Below, one piece after another: positions 43,302 to 53,400 of a stretch of 64,000 nt of DNA. The position numbers were made by a program, and so were the translations under genes. The notes beneath the pieces were generated by a model. That model did not search any database. It worked only from the letters and a program-made list of their open reading frames with translations, and was not told the DNA's origin. Each line of letters starts with the position of its first letter. The stretch's first letter is position 1. Origin of the DNA: Pseudoneobacillus rhizosphaerae (GTDB taxonomy: Bacteria > Bacillota > Bacilli > Bacillales > Cytobacillaceae); contig NZ_CAKJTG010000023.1 of the NCBI RefSeq assembly GCF_917563885.1, positions 1 to 64,000 of the forward strand, given 5' to 3'.

Positions 43302-44636
43302 TTATTTAACCTCTCCTAATAAGTAACTTGTTAGCAAGGTTGGATCAGTAGCGGTAATATCTTCCGGTACACTTTGCCCATTTGTTATATAGGCTATTTG
43401 ATAAGGAAAATGAAAGGCAATATTGAGAATGGTACCATAGCTACTAGTTTCATCAAATTTTGTTAAAATAATCTTCTTCACTGGGCTGTCTAGGAATCGT
43501 TCTAATAAAATTTGTATATCTTCATATTTTGTCGTTAGACTTAAAGCCAAATAATTTTCACTTTCGATTGGCTGTTTTAAAAATTCATTTACAGATTCAA
43601 GATATTTAATTTCCTTGTAATTACGTCCTGTTGTATCCATATAAATTAAATCGAAATTTTTCAGGTTGATTAATGCTTGTTCTAGATCTTCTGCTGAACG
43701 GACAACTTCAATAGGAACATTTAAGATACCTGCATATGTTTTAAGTTGTTCAACTGCACCTATTCTATAAACATCCGTTGTAATCATTGCAACTCTTCTC
43801 TTTTGTTTTAAGATTTGCTCTGTTGCTAATTTGGCAATGGATGTTGTTTTCCCAACACCTGTCGGGCCAACGACATTTATGATACGTGTATTTTCACTTA
43901 TTACATTGGATTCTGGAATCCGCTTTTGAAAAATCTCTTGAATGATTTGTTCGATTTCTTGTTTGATTTCCTCATCAGATATCCCGGTGATCGTCTCATA
44001 TTTTTTCATTAGGCAACTGATAATGTATTCAGACACTTCTTCCGTTACACCTTGTGCCTTCAAACGATTAATCCACTTCACTAATCCTGAAGGCAAAGTC
44101 TTGGAATCCTGATTGTTCAGCATAAAATTCATCATCATTTTTCGCATATGCTTCAGTTCATCCAGCAATGGTTCACTTTGTTCGTTTTGTTCTATTGACT
44201 TACTAGTGTTTGTCTCATCTACTTTCGGCGCAGTTACTTTAGCAGGATTTTCAACAGGTTCTGCTATTTTCGAAGGAGATACTTCCTCCACTTTTGCAGA
44301 CTGAGCGTAAAAATTATAAAGTTTTTGAGGATTTTGACTATAGCTAGATATATTATTTTCAATATCCTTATTCATTGTTTCCTGTTGTTTTACATCAGTA
44401 GTTGTAGTAAGTTCTATCCCCTTTTTTGGTTCAATCATGAAGGAGCGCTCAGGTAAAACACTTTCTGTTTCTATCGAGTATGCTGTTACTTCATACTTTA
44501 ATTTACGAAATAAACCAAGTACACCACCCGTCTTAATAGATCGTGTATTAACAATAATTGCGTTATCACCTAATTGCTGACGAACCATCCTTAAGGCAAG
44601 CGGCATCGAATCAGCTATGATTTTTTTCGTTTTCAT
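43302..44636 (-). CDS. flhF: SRP-like GTPase FlhF
   Basis: Polar/spatial flagellar assembly GTPase, 444 aa. A basic N-terminal region (KTKKIIADSMPLALRMVRQQ) is followed by a Gln/Glu/Ser linker of ~150 residues, longer than in B. subtilis FlhF (366). The NG domain has G1 VVGPTGVGKTTSIAKLA, G3 DTTGRNYKE (usually DTAGR) and G4 TKFDETSS. Confidence 0.93.
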   Translation of the reverse strand: MKTKKIIADSMPLALRMVRQQLGDNAIIVNTRSIKTGGVLGLFRKLKYEVTAYSIETESVLPERSFMIEPKKGIELTTTTDVKQQETMNKDIENNISSYSQNPQKLYNFYAQSAKVEEVSPSKIAEPVENPAKVTAPKVDETNTSKSIEQNEQSEPLLDELKHMRKMMMNFMLNNQDSKTLPSGLVKWINRLKAQGVTEEVSEYIISCLMKKYETITGISDEEIKQEIEQIIQEIFQKRIPESNVISENTRIINVVGPTGVGKTTSIAKLATEQILKQKRRVAMITTDVYRIGAVEQLKTYAGILNVPIEVVRSAEDLEQALINLKNFDLIYMDTTGRNYKEIKYLESVNEFLKQPIESENYLALSLTTKYEDIQILLERFLDSPVKKIILTKFDETSSYGTILNIAFHFPYQIAYITNGQSVPEDITATDPTLLTSYLLGEVK

Positions 44637-46666
44637 ATGTTCACCACACCTATACTCTGAATTTCGATTTCTGGCTCAAGCTCTGTGTAAGCAAGGACCG
44701 GTACAGTCGGCATAATTTTATCCACCAATTGTTTTAAATACATTCGTATTGAAGGCGAAGTAAGAAAAATGGGCTGTCCTCCAGCTCTTACTACTCGACT
44801 AATTTGCTCTTGTAATTCTTCAGTAATTTTTCTTACCAATTGTGGGTCCATCGATAAATAATAGGTACCGGATTCAGTCTGCTGTATCGAATCTGATATT
44901 CCTTTCTCTAACGTCGAACCTGCAGTTAGTACATGAATAGTTCCATTCTCTGCAAATTGTTCAGTGATTTGTCTAGTTAAGGATTGCCTGATGTACTCAG
45001 TTAATACTTTAGGTTCCTTCGTATATAGGGCGTAATCTGCCAACGTTTCAAAGATCGTTGGTAAATCTCTAATTGAGATTTGCTCACGGAGAAGATTTCT
45101 TAATACCTTCTGGATTTCACCGATGCCCATTAAATTCGGAACAAGTTCATCAACAAGGTTAGGATGGGTTTCCTTAAGATTATCAACTAACTCCTTCGTT
45201 TCTTCTCTTCCTAATAACTCAAATGCATATCGTTTTAACACTTCGGTTAAGTGCGTCGCTATGACGGACGGTGGATCAACAAGCATATACCCTAATAACT
45301 CCGCTTTTTGCTTGGATTCCAAGTTAACCCAAGTAGCTGGTAAACCAAATGCAGGTTCAATTACTTGGATTCCTTCTAATTCTTGCTCAGAAGAATCTTG
45401 ACTCATGGCAAGGAAATGATCCAAATAAATTTCTCCCTGGGCTATTTTACTTCCACGAAACTTTAATACATATTGATTTGGTGGCAATTGTAGATTATCG
45501 CGAATTCGAATAGTCGGGATAACGAGACCTAGTTCAATCGCGAATTGACGTCTAATCATGACAATCCGGTCAAGAATATCTCCACCTTGTTTTTGATCTG
45601 CCAAAGGAATTAGTCCATATCCAATTTCAAGCTCAAGCTTGTCCAATTGTAAAAGACCAATAACCTTTTCTGGACTTCTAATATCTTCTTCATCATTATC
45701 AACTGTCTCTAAGGTTGCTGCCATTTCATCCTTTCTAACCGTTCTTTGGATCGAATAGGCGCTAAAAGCAAGTATTCCAGCAACTGGAAGTGTTAAAAAT
45801 AGACCAATCGGAGTGAATAAACCTAATAAGAACATCATTCCCGCAACAATAAATAGTAATTTAGGATAATTAAATATTTGCTGAATAATATCCGTACCTA
45901 AATTTCCATCTGAAGCGGCACGAGTTACCGTGATCCCTGTAGCAGTAGAAATTAGTAAAGCTGGTACCTGCGAGACTAGACCGTCCCCTACTGATAAAAG
46001 GGTAAATGTGCTTGCTGCTTCGGCAAAATCCATTCCGTGTATAGTCATCCCGATGATAAATCCACCGATGACATTGATTATTAAAATGATGATACCAGCT
46101 ATGGCATCCCCCTTAACAAATTTACTTGCCCCGTCCATTGATCCATAGAAGTCAGCTTCTTGTTCAATTTTTCTACGACGTAATCTAGCGTCCTGTTCAC
46201 TGATTAATCCAGCGTTCATATCCGCATCAATACTCATTTGTTTACCTGGCATTGCATCTAATGTAAAACGTGCTGCTACTTCTGCCACACGTTCTGATCC
46301 TTTGGTGATGACTAAAAACTGAATGACTACTAATATTAAGAAAACAACAAAACCGATAACCGCATTTCCACCGATAACAAATGATCCGAACGTCTCAATC
46401 ACAGCTCCACCATCTGCGTGTGAAAGGATGGAACGTGTGGTAGATACGTTAAGAGCCAGTCGGAAGAGTGTGGTTATTAAAATCGCTGTTGGGAAAATTG
46501 AAAATTCCAACGGTTCTTTTGTACTCATTGCTACCAATAAGATTAATAAAGAAATACAAATGTTAAAAATCAATAAAAAATCTAATAATAATGTTGGTAA
46601 AGGTACAATCATCATGACAACAATCATAATGACAACAATCAATACGGATACGTCTTTTATTTTCAT
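44633..46666 (-). CDS. flhA: flagellar export gate protein FlhA
   Basis: Membrane component of the type III export gate, 677 aa. Eight TM helices lie in residues ~10-320, with a conserved FHIPEP-like loop (RFTLDAMPGKQMSIDADMNA followed by GLISEQDARLRR). The large cytoplasmic domain binds chaperone-substrate complexes. It overlaps flhF by four bases. Confidence 0.96.
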   Translation of the reverse strand: MKIKDVSVLIVVIMIVVMMIVPLPTLLLDFLLIFNICISLLILLVAMSTKEPLEFSIFPTAILITTLFRLALNVSTTRSILSHADGGAVIETFGSFVIGGNAVIGFVVFLILVVIQFLVITKGSERVAEVAARFTLDAMPGKQMSIDADMNAGLISEQDARLRRRKIEQEADFYGSMDGASKFVKGDAIAGIIILIINVIGGFIIGMTIHGMDFAEAASTFTLLSVGDGLVSQVPALLISTATGITVTRAASDGNLGTDIIQQIFNYPKLLFIVAGMMFLLGLFTPIGLFLTLPVAGILAFSAYSIQRTVRKDEMAATLETVDNDEEDIRSPEKVIGLLQLDKLELEIGYGLIPLADQKQGGDILDRIVMIRRQFAIELGLVIPTIRIRDNLQLPPNQYVLKFRGSKIAQGEIYLDHFLAMSQDSSEQELEGIQVIEPAFGLPATWVNLESKQKAELLGYMLVDPPSVIATHLTEVLKRYAFELLGREETKELVDNLKETHPNLVDELVPNLMGIGEIQKVLRNLLREQISIRDLPTIFETLADYALYTKEPKVLTEYIRQSLTRQITEQFAENGTIHVLTAGSTLEKGISDSIQQTESGTYYLSMDPQLVRKITEELQEQISRVVRAGGQPIFLTSPSIRMYLKQLVDKIMPTVPVLAYTELEPEIEIQSIGVVNI

Positions 46667-47754
46667 GCCATCATCCCCTTATACCTACCCTCTTGATAGT
46701 AAACATAAGCAAGTATCTCTCCTACCGCATTAAATAGTTCTTCCGGTACGGTTTCGCCGACTTCTACTGAAGCAAATAAAGCTCTTGCTAGTGGTTTATT
46801 TTCAACAATCATAATTTTATTTTCTTTTGCAATTTCTCTAATTTTTAATGCCAGGTGATCTTGACCTTTGGCAATGACTTGAGGTGCAGCCATTTCTTTC
46901 ATTTCGTAACGAATTGCCACAGCAAAATGGGTAGGGTTCGTTATGACCACATCCGCCTTAGGTATATCCTGCATCATTCGATTTTGAGCCATTTGACGCT
47001 GAATCGCCTTTCTCTGACCTTTAACGTGCGGGTCACCTTCCATTTTTTTATGTTCATCCTTAATATCTTGTTTAGACATTCGAATTTGTTTTTCATGCTC
47101 ATATTTTTTATACATATAATCAATTGCTGAAATAGCAACTAAACAAGCCGATATCGTAATGCCAAGTTGAATAGTAACCGTTCCTATTAATCTCGTAGCA
47201 TCCCAAATACCTTTTTCACTTATCTTGATTAAATCAGGCAATTTACTCATCATTATCTTATACGCTATAAATCCGATGATGATAATTTTCATTAATGCCT
47301 TCAATAACTCTACGATGGATCGAAGAGAAAAGATCTGTTTGGCTCCTTGTATAGGATTTAGTTTCTCAAACTTCACTTTCACTAGATCTGCGTTTAACAT
47401 AAAACCAACCTGCATATAGTTAGCTACTAAACTAGTCAAAACAACAACCGCAAAAATAGGAGCAACAAGTTTAACAGATTGAAAGAGCAATTGGCTAAAT
47501 AGTAGTTGTGTGCTAGCTACTGAAACGTCCCAGAGTATATATTCTTGGAATGAATGGCGAAAGATGTTTAACATCCCTTCCATCATACCTTTCCCTCCAA
47601 TGAGTAAATACGAGAAGCAAAAAAGTAAGGTGAAGGCTGGAGAAACTTCCATACTTTTAGCGATTTGTCCTTTTTTTCTGGCATCTTGTCGTTTTTGTGT
47701 CGTTGCTTTTTCTGTTTTTTCTCCAGAGAAAAACTGCAAATCAAGACGAAGCAT
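46663..47754 (-). CDS. flhB: flagellar export switch protein FlhB
   Basis: Membrane export component that self-cleaves to change substrate class, 363 aa. Starts FFSGEKTEKATTQKRQDARK, four TM helices, then the cytoplasmic autocleavage motif NPTH at about residues 273-276, flanked by VVITNPTHFAVAIRYE. Confidence 0.96.
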   Translation of the reverse strand: MLRLDLQFFSGEKTEKATTQKRQDARKKGQIAKSMEVSPAFTLLFCFSYLLIGGKGMMEGMLNIFRHSFQEYILWDVSVASTQLLFSQLLFQSVKLVAPIFAVVVLTSLVANYMQVGFMLNADLVKVKFEKLNPIQGAKQIFSLRSIVELLKALMKIIIIGFIAYKIMMSKLPDLIKISEKGIWDATRLIGTVTIQLGITISACLVAISAIDYMYKKYEHEKQIRMSKQDIKDEHKKMEGDPHVKGQRKAIQRQMAQNRMMQDIPKADVVITNPTHFAVAIRYEMKEMAAPQVIAKGQDHLALKIREIAKENKIMIVENKPLARALFASVEVGETVPEELFNAVGEILAYVYYQEGRYKGMMA

Positions 47755-47756
47755 GG

Positions 47757-48536
47757 TTATCCCCCCAGTATCTTTAATATGGCATGCATGGATTCAAACA
47801 TTGTTTCGAAGAGAACTTTTAACAAGTAAAAGAAACTTGGTAAAATGATTATATAAACAGCAAAGTGCAATAGTAATTTAATTGGTGGAAAAACGGCAAA
47901 GATATTCATTTGTGGAACGGTTTTTGCCATGATCCCTAATGCAATATCCATGAGAAACATAATTCCAACGATAGGTGCTGCCATCATAAAGCCGATGATA
48001 AACATTTGTTTCACATTCTCAATCAATAATGTAGACAAGCTTCCATCGGCAAAGGAAGGAACGAACGTGCCTATGCTTACCCAGTCAAAACTGATTAAAA
48101 TTCCTTGCATGAGCAAATGATGTCCGTCTGTTGCAAGTAATAACAACATAGCCAAAATATTTTTAAAATGTCCTGAAAGCTGAACGTTTATTCCTGAGCT
48201 CGGATCAAATAGAGTAGCCATTGAAAACCCAATGGGTATATCGAGCATAGAACCCGCAATTTGAACCGCATATAATAGGATTTTCGGAATGAACCCTAAA
48301 AAAATCCCAATCAAAAACTCTTTAATAATTAACGATGTTAAAATTCCCATTGATGGATTTTCGATAGGATCATTGATGACACCATAACATAATGCCGTTA
48401 ATATAAAACTGATTCCAATTTTATAAGTATTCGGAACTTGTTGCCCTGAAAATAATGGTACTATGACCATAAAGGAAGTAATCCTTACGAATATAAGTAA
48501 AAAACTCCACCAGGAGAAATCCTCCATGGCTCTCAC
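47757..48536 (-). CDS. fliR: flagellar export protein FliR
   Basis: Core export gate protein, 259 aa. Six or so TM segments (FLLIFVRITSFMVIVPLFSG, LAMLLLLATDGHHLLMQGIL, LHFAVYIIILPSFFYLLKVL). It overlaps fliQ by four bases. Confidence 0.95.
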   Translation of the reverse strand: MRAMEDFSWWSFLLIFVRITSFMVIVPLFSGQQVPNTYKIGISFILTALCYGVINDPIENPSMGILTSLIIKEFLIGIFLGFIPKILLYAVQIAGSMLDIPIGFSMATLFDPSSGINVQLSGHFKNILAMLLLLATDGHHLLMQGILISFDWVSIGTFVPSFADGSLSTLLIENVKQMFIIGFMMAAPIVGIMFLMDIALGIMAKTVPQMNIFAVFPPIKLLLHFAVYIIILPSFFYLLKVLFETMFESMHAILKILGG

Positions 48537-48802
48537 CCCACATAATTAGAAAGGCTACCTAATAGGTTTTCTGTAAATTCTACTACCAGCTTTAGCATCC
48601 ATGCTCCAAAGAAAAGAATAGTTAGAAAAACAGCAACAATTTTTGGGACAAAGGCAAGCGTTTGGTCTTGTATTTGTGTTGTTGCTTGAAAGATGCTTAC
48701 TGATAACCCAACTAACAGCGCCACACCGCAAACTGGGGCAATGACAATGAGGATAGTATATACTGACTCTTGTGCAATACGTATAATCATTTCAGTAGTC
48801 AT
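48533..48802 (-). CDS. fliQ: flagellar export protein FliQ
   Basis: Small gate subunit, 89 aa, with two TM helices (VYTILIVIAPVCGVALLVGL, FVPKIVAVFLTILFFGAWML) and the family motif FQATTQIQDQTLAFVPK between them. Confidence 0.95.
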   Translation of the reverse strand: MTTEMIIRIAQESVYTILIVIAPVCGVALLVGLSVSIFQATTQIQDQTLAFVPKIVAVFLTILFFGAWMLKLVVEFTENLLGSLSNYVG

Positions 48803-48817
48803 ACAGATCCCCCCTTC

Positions 48818-49567
48818 CTAAAAACTCAATAATATGGATTTTGTAATTAAATACCATCCATCAACTAAAATAAATAATAAAATTTTAAATGGGAGTGATA
48901 TCATCACAGGAGGTAGCATCATCATCCCCATTGACATCAAAACACTCGAAACAATCATATCGATGACTAAAAAGGGAATAAATATCATAAACCCCATTTG
49001 AAATGCCGTTTTTAATTCACTAATAGCGAAGGCAGGAACTAAGGCATTTAACGGGATATCCTCCAGCCGCTCTGGTCTTTCTTGTTTTGTATAATCCAAA
49101 AAGAGTGCCAAGTCCTTTTCTCTTGTTTGTTTTGTCATAAACTCTTTTAATGGGGTACTAGCAGCTTCATAGGCTTCCTCTTGTGATAGTTTCCCATCTA
49201 GAAACGGCTGAAGGGCCTCTTTATTAATTTCTGAGAAGGTTGGACCCATAACAAAGAAGGTCATAAATAAGGCTAAGCCAATTAGCACTTGATTAGGGGG
49301 CATTTGTTGGGTACCTAAAGCCGTACGCACAAACCCTAAAACAATGACAATTCTTGTAAAGCTAGTCATTAATATAAGAAAAGATGGAGCAACCGATAGT
49401 AACGTAATTAAGATAATTATTCTTAATGTATTAGAGACTGCCCCTGGGTCATCTCCTGTGTCTAAATCGATACCTGGCAATATGGTTCCTAAAGTTTCAG
49501 CTGCATACACATTAGGGATAAAGACTAGTAGTAGAAAAGGTAGGATAAGTGCTAGTTTTTTAATCAT
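48818..49567 (-). CDS. fliP: flagellar export protein FliP
   Basis: Gate subunit, 249 aa. Signal-type N-terminus (LALILPFLLLVFIPNVYAAE), then SFTRIVIVLGFVRTALGTQQ, family-typical PPNQVLIGLALFMTFFVMGP and C-terminal TM segments. It sits five bases after fliO. Confidence 0.95.
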   Translation of the reverse strand: MIKKLALILPFLLLVFIPNVYAAETLGTILPGIDLDTGDDPGAVSNTLRIIILITLLSVAPSFLILMTSFTRIVIVLGFVRTALGTQQMPPNQVLIGLALFMTFFVMGPTFSEINKEALQPFLDGKLSQEEAYEAASTPLKEFMTKQTREKDLALFLDYTKQERPERLEDIPLNALVPAFAISELKTAFQMGFMIFIPFLVIDMIVSSVLMSMGMMMLPPVMISLPFKILLFILVDGWYLITKSILLSF

Positions 49568-49572
49568 TGCGC

Positions 49573-50142
49573 TTACTCCTCTCTACTCTCTTTCTTCATT
49601 TTCTGAAGATGTTTTTGCAAAACAGATATCCAAGCTTTATTTGGATCACTAGATAACCATTTAGAAGATATTCCTTCTGATTGATTCTCATAACTTTCTA
49701 GCAAATGTTGATATTCTTCGCCTTTTTCGATCGAACGAATAAGATTAATATTCTCTCCTACTCCCACTACATAAATGGTTTGGCCAATTAATATAACTTG
49801 TACAGATTTGTTATTTCCGAGATTGTGGCCACCTAAGGGAAGCACTGGCCCACTTGATTGTATTAAGCCGTTACGTTTGGATAAATATCGCAGTAACAAT
49901 AGCAATAATCCTATCACTAAAATAAAAGATAGAATAAATTTCATAAATAAGGGAAATATGGTAGGAGATGCGCCTTCTACGGTATTCGGGGAAACAGGTA
50001 CCGATTTACCCTCCTCTTTTTTTAGCGTATCGTAGACGGTCGGCTCTTCAGTGGATGTAGAGCCTTCAGCATAAATAGTGGATTGAAAAGAAAATAAACA
50101 TACGAATATTATTAAGAGAATAATACGTGAAGAACTTTTCAT
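49573..50142 (-). CDS. fliO: flagellar biosynthesis protein FliO (FliZ)
   Basis: Assists assembly of the FliP pore, 189 aa. Signal peptide to about 26 (ending IYAEG), an extracellular Thr/Ser/Glu-rich part, one TM (FPLFMKFILSFILVIGLLLL), then a cytoplasmic beta-rich domain (LGNNKSVQVILIGQTIYVVG). Confidence 0.88.
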   Translation of the reverse strand: MKSSSRIILLIIFVCLFSFQSTIYAEGSTSTEEPTVYDTLKKEEGKSVPVSPNTVEGASPTIFPLFMKFILSFILVIGLLLLLLRYLSKRNGLIQSSGPVLPLGGHNLGNNKSVQVILIGQTIYVVGVGENINLIRSIEKGEEYQHLLESYENQSEGISSKWLSSDPNKAWISVLQKHLQKMKKESREE

Positions 50143-50177
50143 GATGGTCTCCTTCCTTGGAGTAAATTCCTATTAAT

Positions 50178-50822
50178 CTATTTCTGTATCACGTTGGAAG
50201 CTAATTGATTAATTTTTTCTTTTAATTCGATTTCATTGTATTCTACTAAATCTAAAATTTCTTTCATTATCATGGTAATTTGGCCTGCTTTTTTCGTATC
50301 CTTCATTTTTCCAATTATTGAACTTTGTAAATCTTGATCGATAAATAAAATGATTTGAGTTGCATCATTTAAAGGCATTTCTTGAAAAATCCCAGCTGCT
50401 TTGTGTGGGAGCATATTTTCGTATAATTCTGCTACTTCATCCATTTTTTGATGGAACTGTTCATTATTCTTGGATTCTAATAGTTTTAGAAGTTCTTCAT
50501 GATTCATTTTTAGAACTTCTAACGATTTTTGAGTGTTAGCTAACTTCGAATTTAAATCATCTATTTGTTTATCCTTTTGAGTTAACTCAAGCTCAGCATT
50601 GCGAAGCTGTTTCTTCCAGTCTTCTTTACTATCCTTACTAATAGCAGAGGCTTGATTAGATTCTGTCAGCATACTACCAACTAATGGCATATGACTTCCC
50701 AAGCTTTTAGCTGGTATATTAAAGAAATAGACACAAACGCCACCCAAAATAGCAAAAAAAAGAACTGGGAATAAACATAGATAAAAGATGCTTCCTAATT
50801 TCTCCACTATTTTCTCTTTCAT
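50178..50822 (-). CDS. YlxF-like flagellar protein (MgtE N-domain)
   Basis: 214 aa from the ATG at 50822 (MKEKIVEKLGSIF), chosen for GGGAG upstream; the reading from 50873 lies inside fliJ. One TM (YLCLFPVLFFAILGGVCVYF), a coiled coil (~70-120, KDKQIDDLNSKLANTQKSLE), then an MgtE_N-like domain (HKAAGIFQEMPLNDATQIIL). It resembles B. subtilis YlxF, in the same position after fliJ. Its role is possibly stator or export related. Confidence 0.8.
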   Translation of the reverse strand: MKEKIVEKLGSIFYLCLFPVLFFAILGGVCVYFFNIPAKSLGSHMPLVGSMLTESNQASAISKDSKEDWKKQLRNAELELTQKDKQIDDLNSKLANTQKSLEVLKMNHEELLKLLESKNNEQFHQKMDEVAELYENMLPHKAAGIFQEMPLNDATQIILFIDQDLQSSIIGKMKDTKKAGQITMIMKEILDLVEYNEIELKEKINQLASNVIQK

Positions 50823-50838
50823 TCTTCTTTTTTCTCCC

Positions 50839-51270
50839 TTATTTCCGTGTATAGCGTAAAACAGCCATTTCATCTAGCATAGCCTGTTCTTTTTGAAGCA
50901 ATTCCTTTTGAAATATTTCTTTTGATTTATCTTTCCACTTATTCCACATTTTTGATTCTTGTGTTTTTTCAATGAGTACTTGATATTTTTGTTCAGCTTC
51001 TTGGTGAATCAGCTGAGATTTAGACTCTAATTGTTTGATTTGGCGATTAACATATTCAATATTATTTTGAGCAACTACTATTTCCATGATTGACTTTTTG
51101 TGAACATCATCATAAAGGTTAAAAGCCTGATCCTTTTCTGTTTCTAAATCTTCAAGCTGCTCTTCTAACTCTAGTTGCTGAAGCTTAATAGTTCCATACT
51201 CTTGTTCCGCTATTTCTTTTTCTTTTTCTTTAAAATCTAGTACCTTTTGGAAGGAAAACTGAAATTTCAT
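50839..51270 (-). CDS. fliJ: flagellar export chaperone FliJ
   Basis: Central stalk of the FliH-FliI-FliJ export ATPase, 143 aa, almost entirely coiled coil (FQKVLDFKEKEKEIAEQEYG...). It overlaps fliI by four bases. Confidence 0.9.
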   Translation of the reverse strand: MKFQFSFQKVLDFKEKEKEIAEQEYGTIKLQQLELEEQLEDLETEKDQAFNLYDDVHKKSIMEIVVAQNNIEYVNRQIKQLESKSQLIHQEAEQKYQVLIEKTQESKMWNKWKDKSKEIFQKELLQKEQAMLDEMAVLRYTRK

Positions 51271-52589
51271 CGTATGATCTCTCCAAATTGTGAAATTATG
51301 AATGATTCAGCTTCTTCTAATTGAGATGACTCAAACACACCTTGATGTAGAAAGTTATCCATTAATGACTTAAACCTGATGGCTAAATCTATTTCTCTAT
51401 TAGAACCCTTTTTATATGCTCCGATGTTAATAAGATCTTCGGCCTCTTTATATGCAGCTAATAATCTTTTAAAGTTTTTTGCTCCGCTTTGGTGTTCATT
51501 TGTCGTAATTTCCGTCATAACCCGACTAGCGCTGTTTAATACGTCGATAGCTGGGAATATTCCTTTACCAGCTATTCCACGATTTAACACAATATGACCA
51601 TCTAATATGCCCCGGACAGCATCGGCAATAGGTTCATTCATATCATCACCGTCCACAAGGACTGTATAAATCGCTGATATGGAACCATTTGGGCCCGTCC
51701 CAGCACGCTCCAATAATTGTGGGAGCATCGCAAAAACGGATGGTGTATACCCTTTGGTGGTTGGAGGTTCTCCTATTGCTAGTCCAATCTCACGCCCAGC
51801 CATAGCAAAACGTGTCACTGAATCCATAACTAGTAACACATCTTTTCCTTGGTTTCGAAAATATTCTGCTATGGATGTGGCAGTTAGGGCACCCTTGATG
51901 CGAATTAGTGCGGGCTGATCGGAAGTTGCTACAATCACAACCGACTTTTTAAGTCCTTCTTCTCCAAGATTTTCTTCGATAAAATCGAGCACCTCGCGTC
52001 CTCGTTCTCCAATTAAGGCTATAACATTGACGTCTGCTGTCGTATTTCTTGAGATCATTCCAAGAAGTGTACTCTTTCCGACTCCACTTCCGGCAAATAT
52101 CCCCATTCTTTGACCTTTACCCATTGTGAGCAAACCATCAATAGTCCTAACCCCTACTCCAAGTGGAGCATGAATCCGAGGCCGGGTCAGTGGATTAGGT
52201 GGCTGTGTATAAGTAGGCACTTCCTCTAAACCTAATGGCAGTGGCTTCCCGTCTATAGGTTGGCCCAGTCCATCTAAGATTCTACCTAATAATTGTTGTC
52301 CAGCCTTTACCATAATGGGCTTTCCACTTGCCACCACATCACAACCAGGTCCAATCGATCTTACTTCACCTAATGGCATAAGTAATACTTTGTTTTCCTT
52401 GATTCCAACTACCTCAGCCTGAATGGGGGTGTTAGATTGTGATGGGTAAATGTAGCAAAGCTCACCAATTCGAACATCAGGCCCTTGAGATTCAATCGTA
52501 AGTCCAATGATTTGTGTGATTTTCCCATTCACCCGAACAGGGTCACAATTGCGAATTAGTTTAACATAATGTTCAGCTGTTAAATTCAC
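51267..52589 (-). CDS. fliI: flagellar export ATPase FliI
   Basis: Hexameric ATPase of the flagellar type III system, 440 aa. Walker A is FAGSGVGKSTLLG, Walker B VLLVMDSVTRFAM, and the F1-beta-like GLAIGEPPTTKGYTPS follows. The GTG at 52589 (VNLTAEHYVKLIRN) is preferred, with AGGAGG nine bases upstream; an ATG at 52610 would precede that site. Confidence 0.95.
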   Translation of the reverse strand: MNLTAEHYVKLIRNCDPVRVNGKITQIIGLTIESQGPDVRIGELCYIYPSQSNTPIQAEVVGIKENKVLLMPLGEVRSIGPGCDVVASGKPIMVKAGQQLLGRILDGLGQPIDGKPLPLGLEEVPTYTQPPNPLTRPRIHAPLGVGVRTIDGLLTMGKGQRMGIFAGSGVGKSTLLGMISRNTTADVNVIALIGERGREVLDFIEENLGEEGLKKSVVIVATSDQPALIRIKGALTATSIAEYFRNQGKDVLLVMDSVTRFAMAGREIGLAIGEPPTTKGYTPSVFAMLPQLLERAGTGPNGSISAIYTVLVDGDDMNEPIADAVRGILDGHIVLNRGIAGKGIFPAIDVLNSASRVMTEITTNEHQSGAKNFKRLLAAYKEAEDLINIGAYKKGSNREIDLAIRFKSLMDNFLHQGVFESSQLEEAESFIISQFGEIIR

Positions 52590-53400
52590 CTTCCGGAACC
52601 CTCCTGGCATCTTGGATGACCTTTTTTATTTCTTCGATTTGAGTATCAATACGTGCATCTACGCTCCCATAAGCCGTGCGTATGATGCAACCTTTTTCTG
52701 AGACAGAGTGGTCTGGAACAATTTTAATTTCAGTTTCACCATTCACAACTGCAAGTAAGTGAGCTCGCTGTGATTGAATATAATCGAAATCCATCGGATG
52801 GACACAAATAGTAATAAAATCCTTTTCCTTAAAACGAAGAATATGCTGCTTTATTAACTCCAAAAATTTATCTGGATAACATTCTAATTCCTGCTTAATA
52901 ATTTGAGAGGCAATGGCATTACTTAACTCAAGTAAAAAAGGTTCTGCTTCTAAAATAATGGATTCCTTTTGCTTATAAGCATTTTCTAATAATTCTTGTA
53001 CTTGTCCTATTTTTTCTTTGTATTCTTGATAGACTCTTTCCTCTACCTCTTTTTTTCCAGTTAGCATGCCTTCTTGGAATCCTTTATCTCTCGCTTCTTG
53101 CGTAAGGATTTCTAGCCTTTTTTCATTCTCTTCCCACCACATACCCATCTTCTCTTCAGCATCATTAATCATTGAATTTACTTTTTGTTTAGCTTTTAGA
53201 ATGATTTCCTGTGCTTTTAATTGGGCTTCTTGAATCAATTTATCGACCATTTGGGTTTCTATAGCTACATCATCAGCTTGTTTTGTAGAATCAGAAGTAC
53301 TTATTTGTTTACTTTTGTTTCCAACTGGAATCTTAACGACCTTTACATCCCTACTATCTGTTAGATGAGAAGCCTTAAATACTTTAGAGTATGATGTCAT
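52573..53400 (-). CDS. fliH: flagellar export regulator FliH
   Basis: Regulates FliI, 275 aa. Helical middle (~60-170; LIQEAQLKAQEIILKAKQKV) and a C-terminal V-ATPase E-like domain (NAIASQIIKQELECYPDKFL). The ATG at 53400 (MTSYSKVFKAS) is preferred because GAGGTGG lies six bases upstream. It overlaps the ends of fliG and fliI. Confidence 0.9.
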   Translation of the reverse strand: MTSYSKVFKASHLTDSRDVKVVKIPVGNKSKQISTSDSTKQADDVAIETQMVDKLIQEAQLKAQEIILKAKQKVNSMINDAEEKMGMWWEENEKRLEILTQEARDKGFQEGMLTGKKEVEERVYQEYKEKIGQVQELLENAYKQKESIILEAEPFLLELSNAIASQIIKQELECYPDKFLELIKQHILRFKEKDFITICVHPMDFDYIQSQRAHLLAVVNGETEIKIVPDHSVSEKGCIIRTAYGSVDARIDTQIEEIKKVIQDARRVPEGEFNS

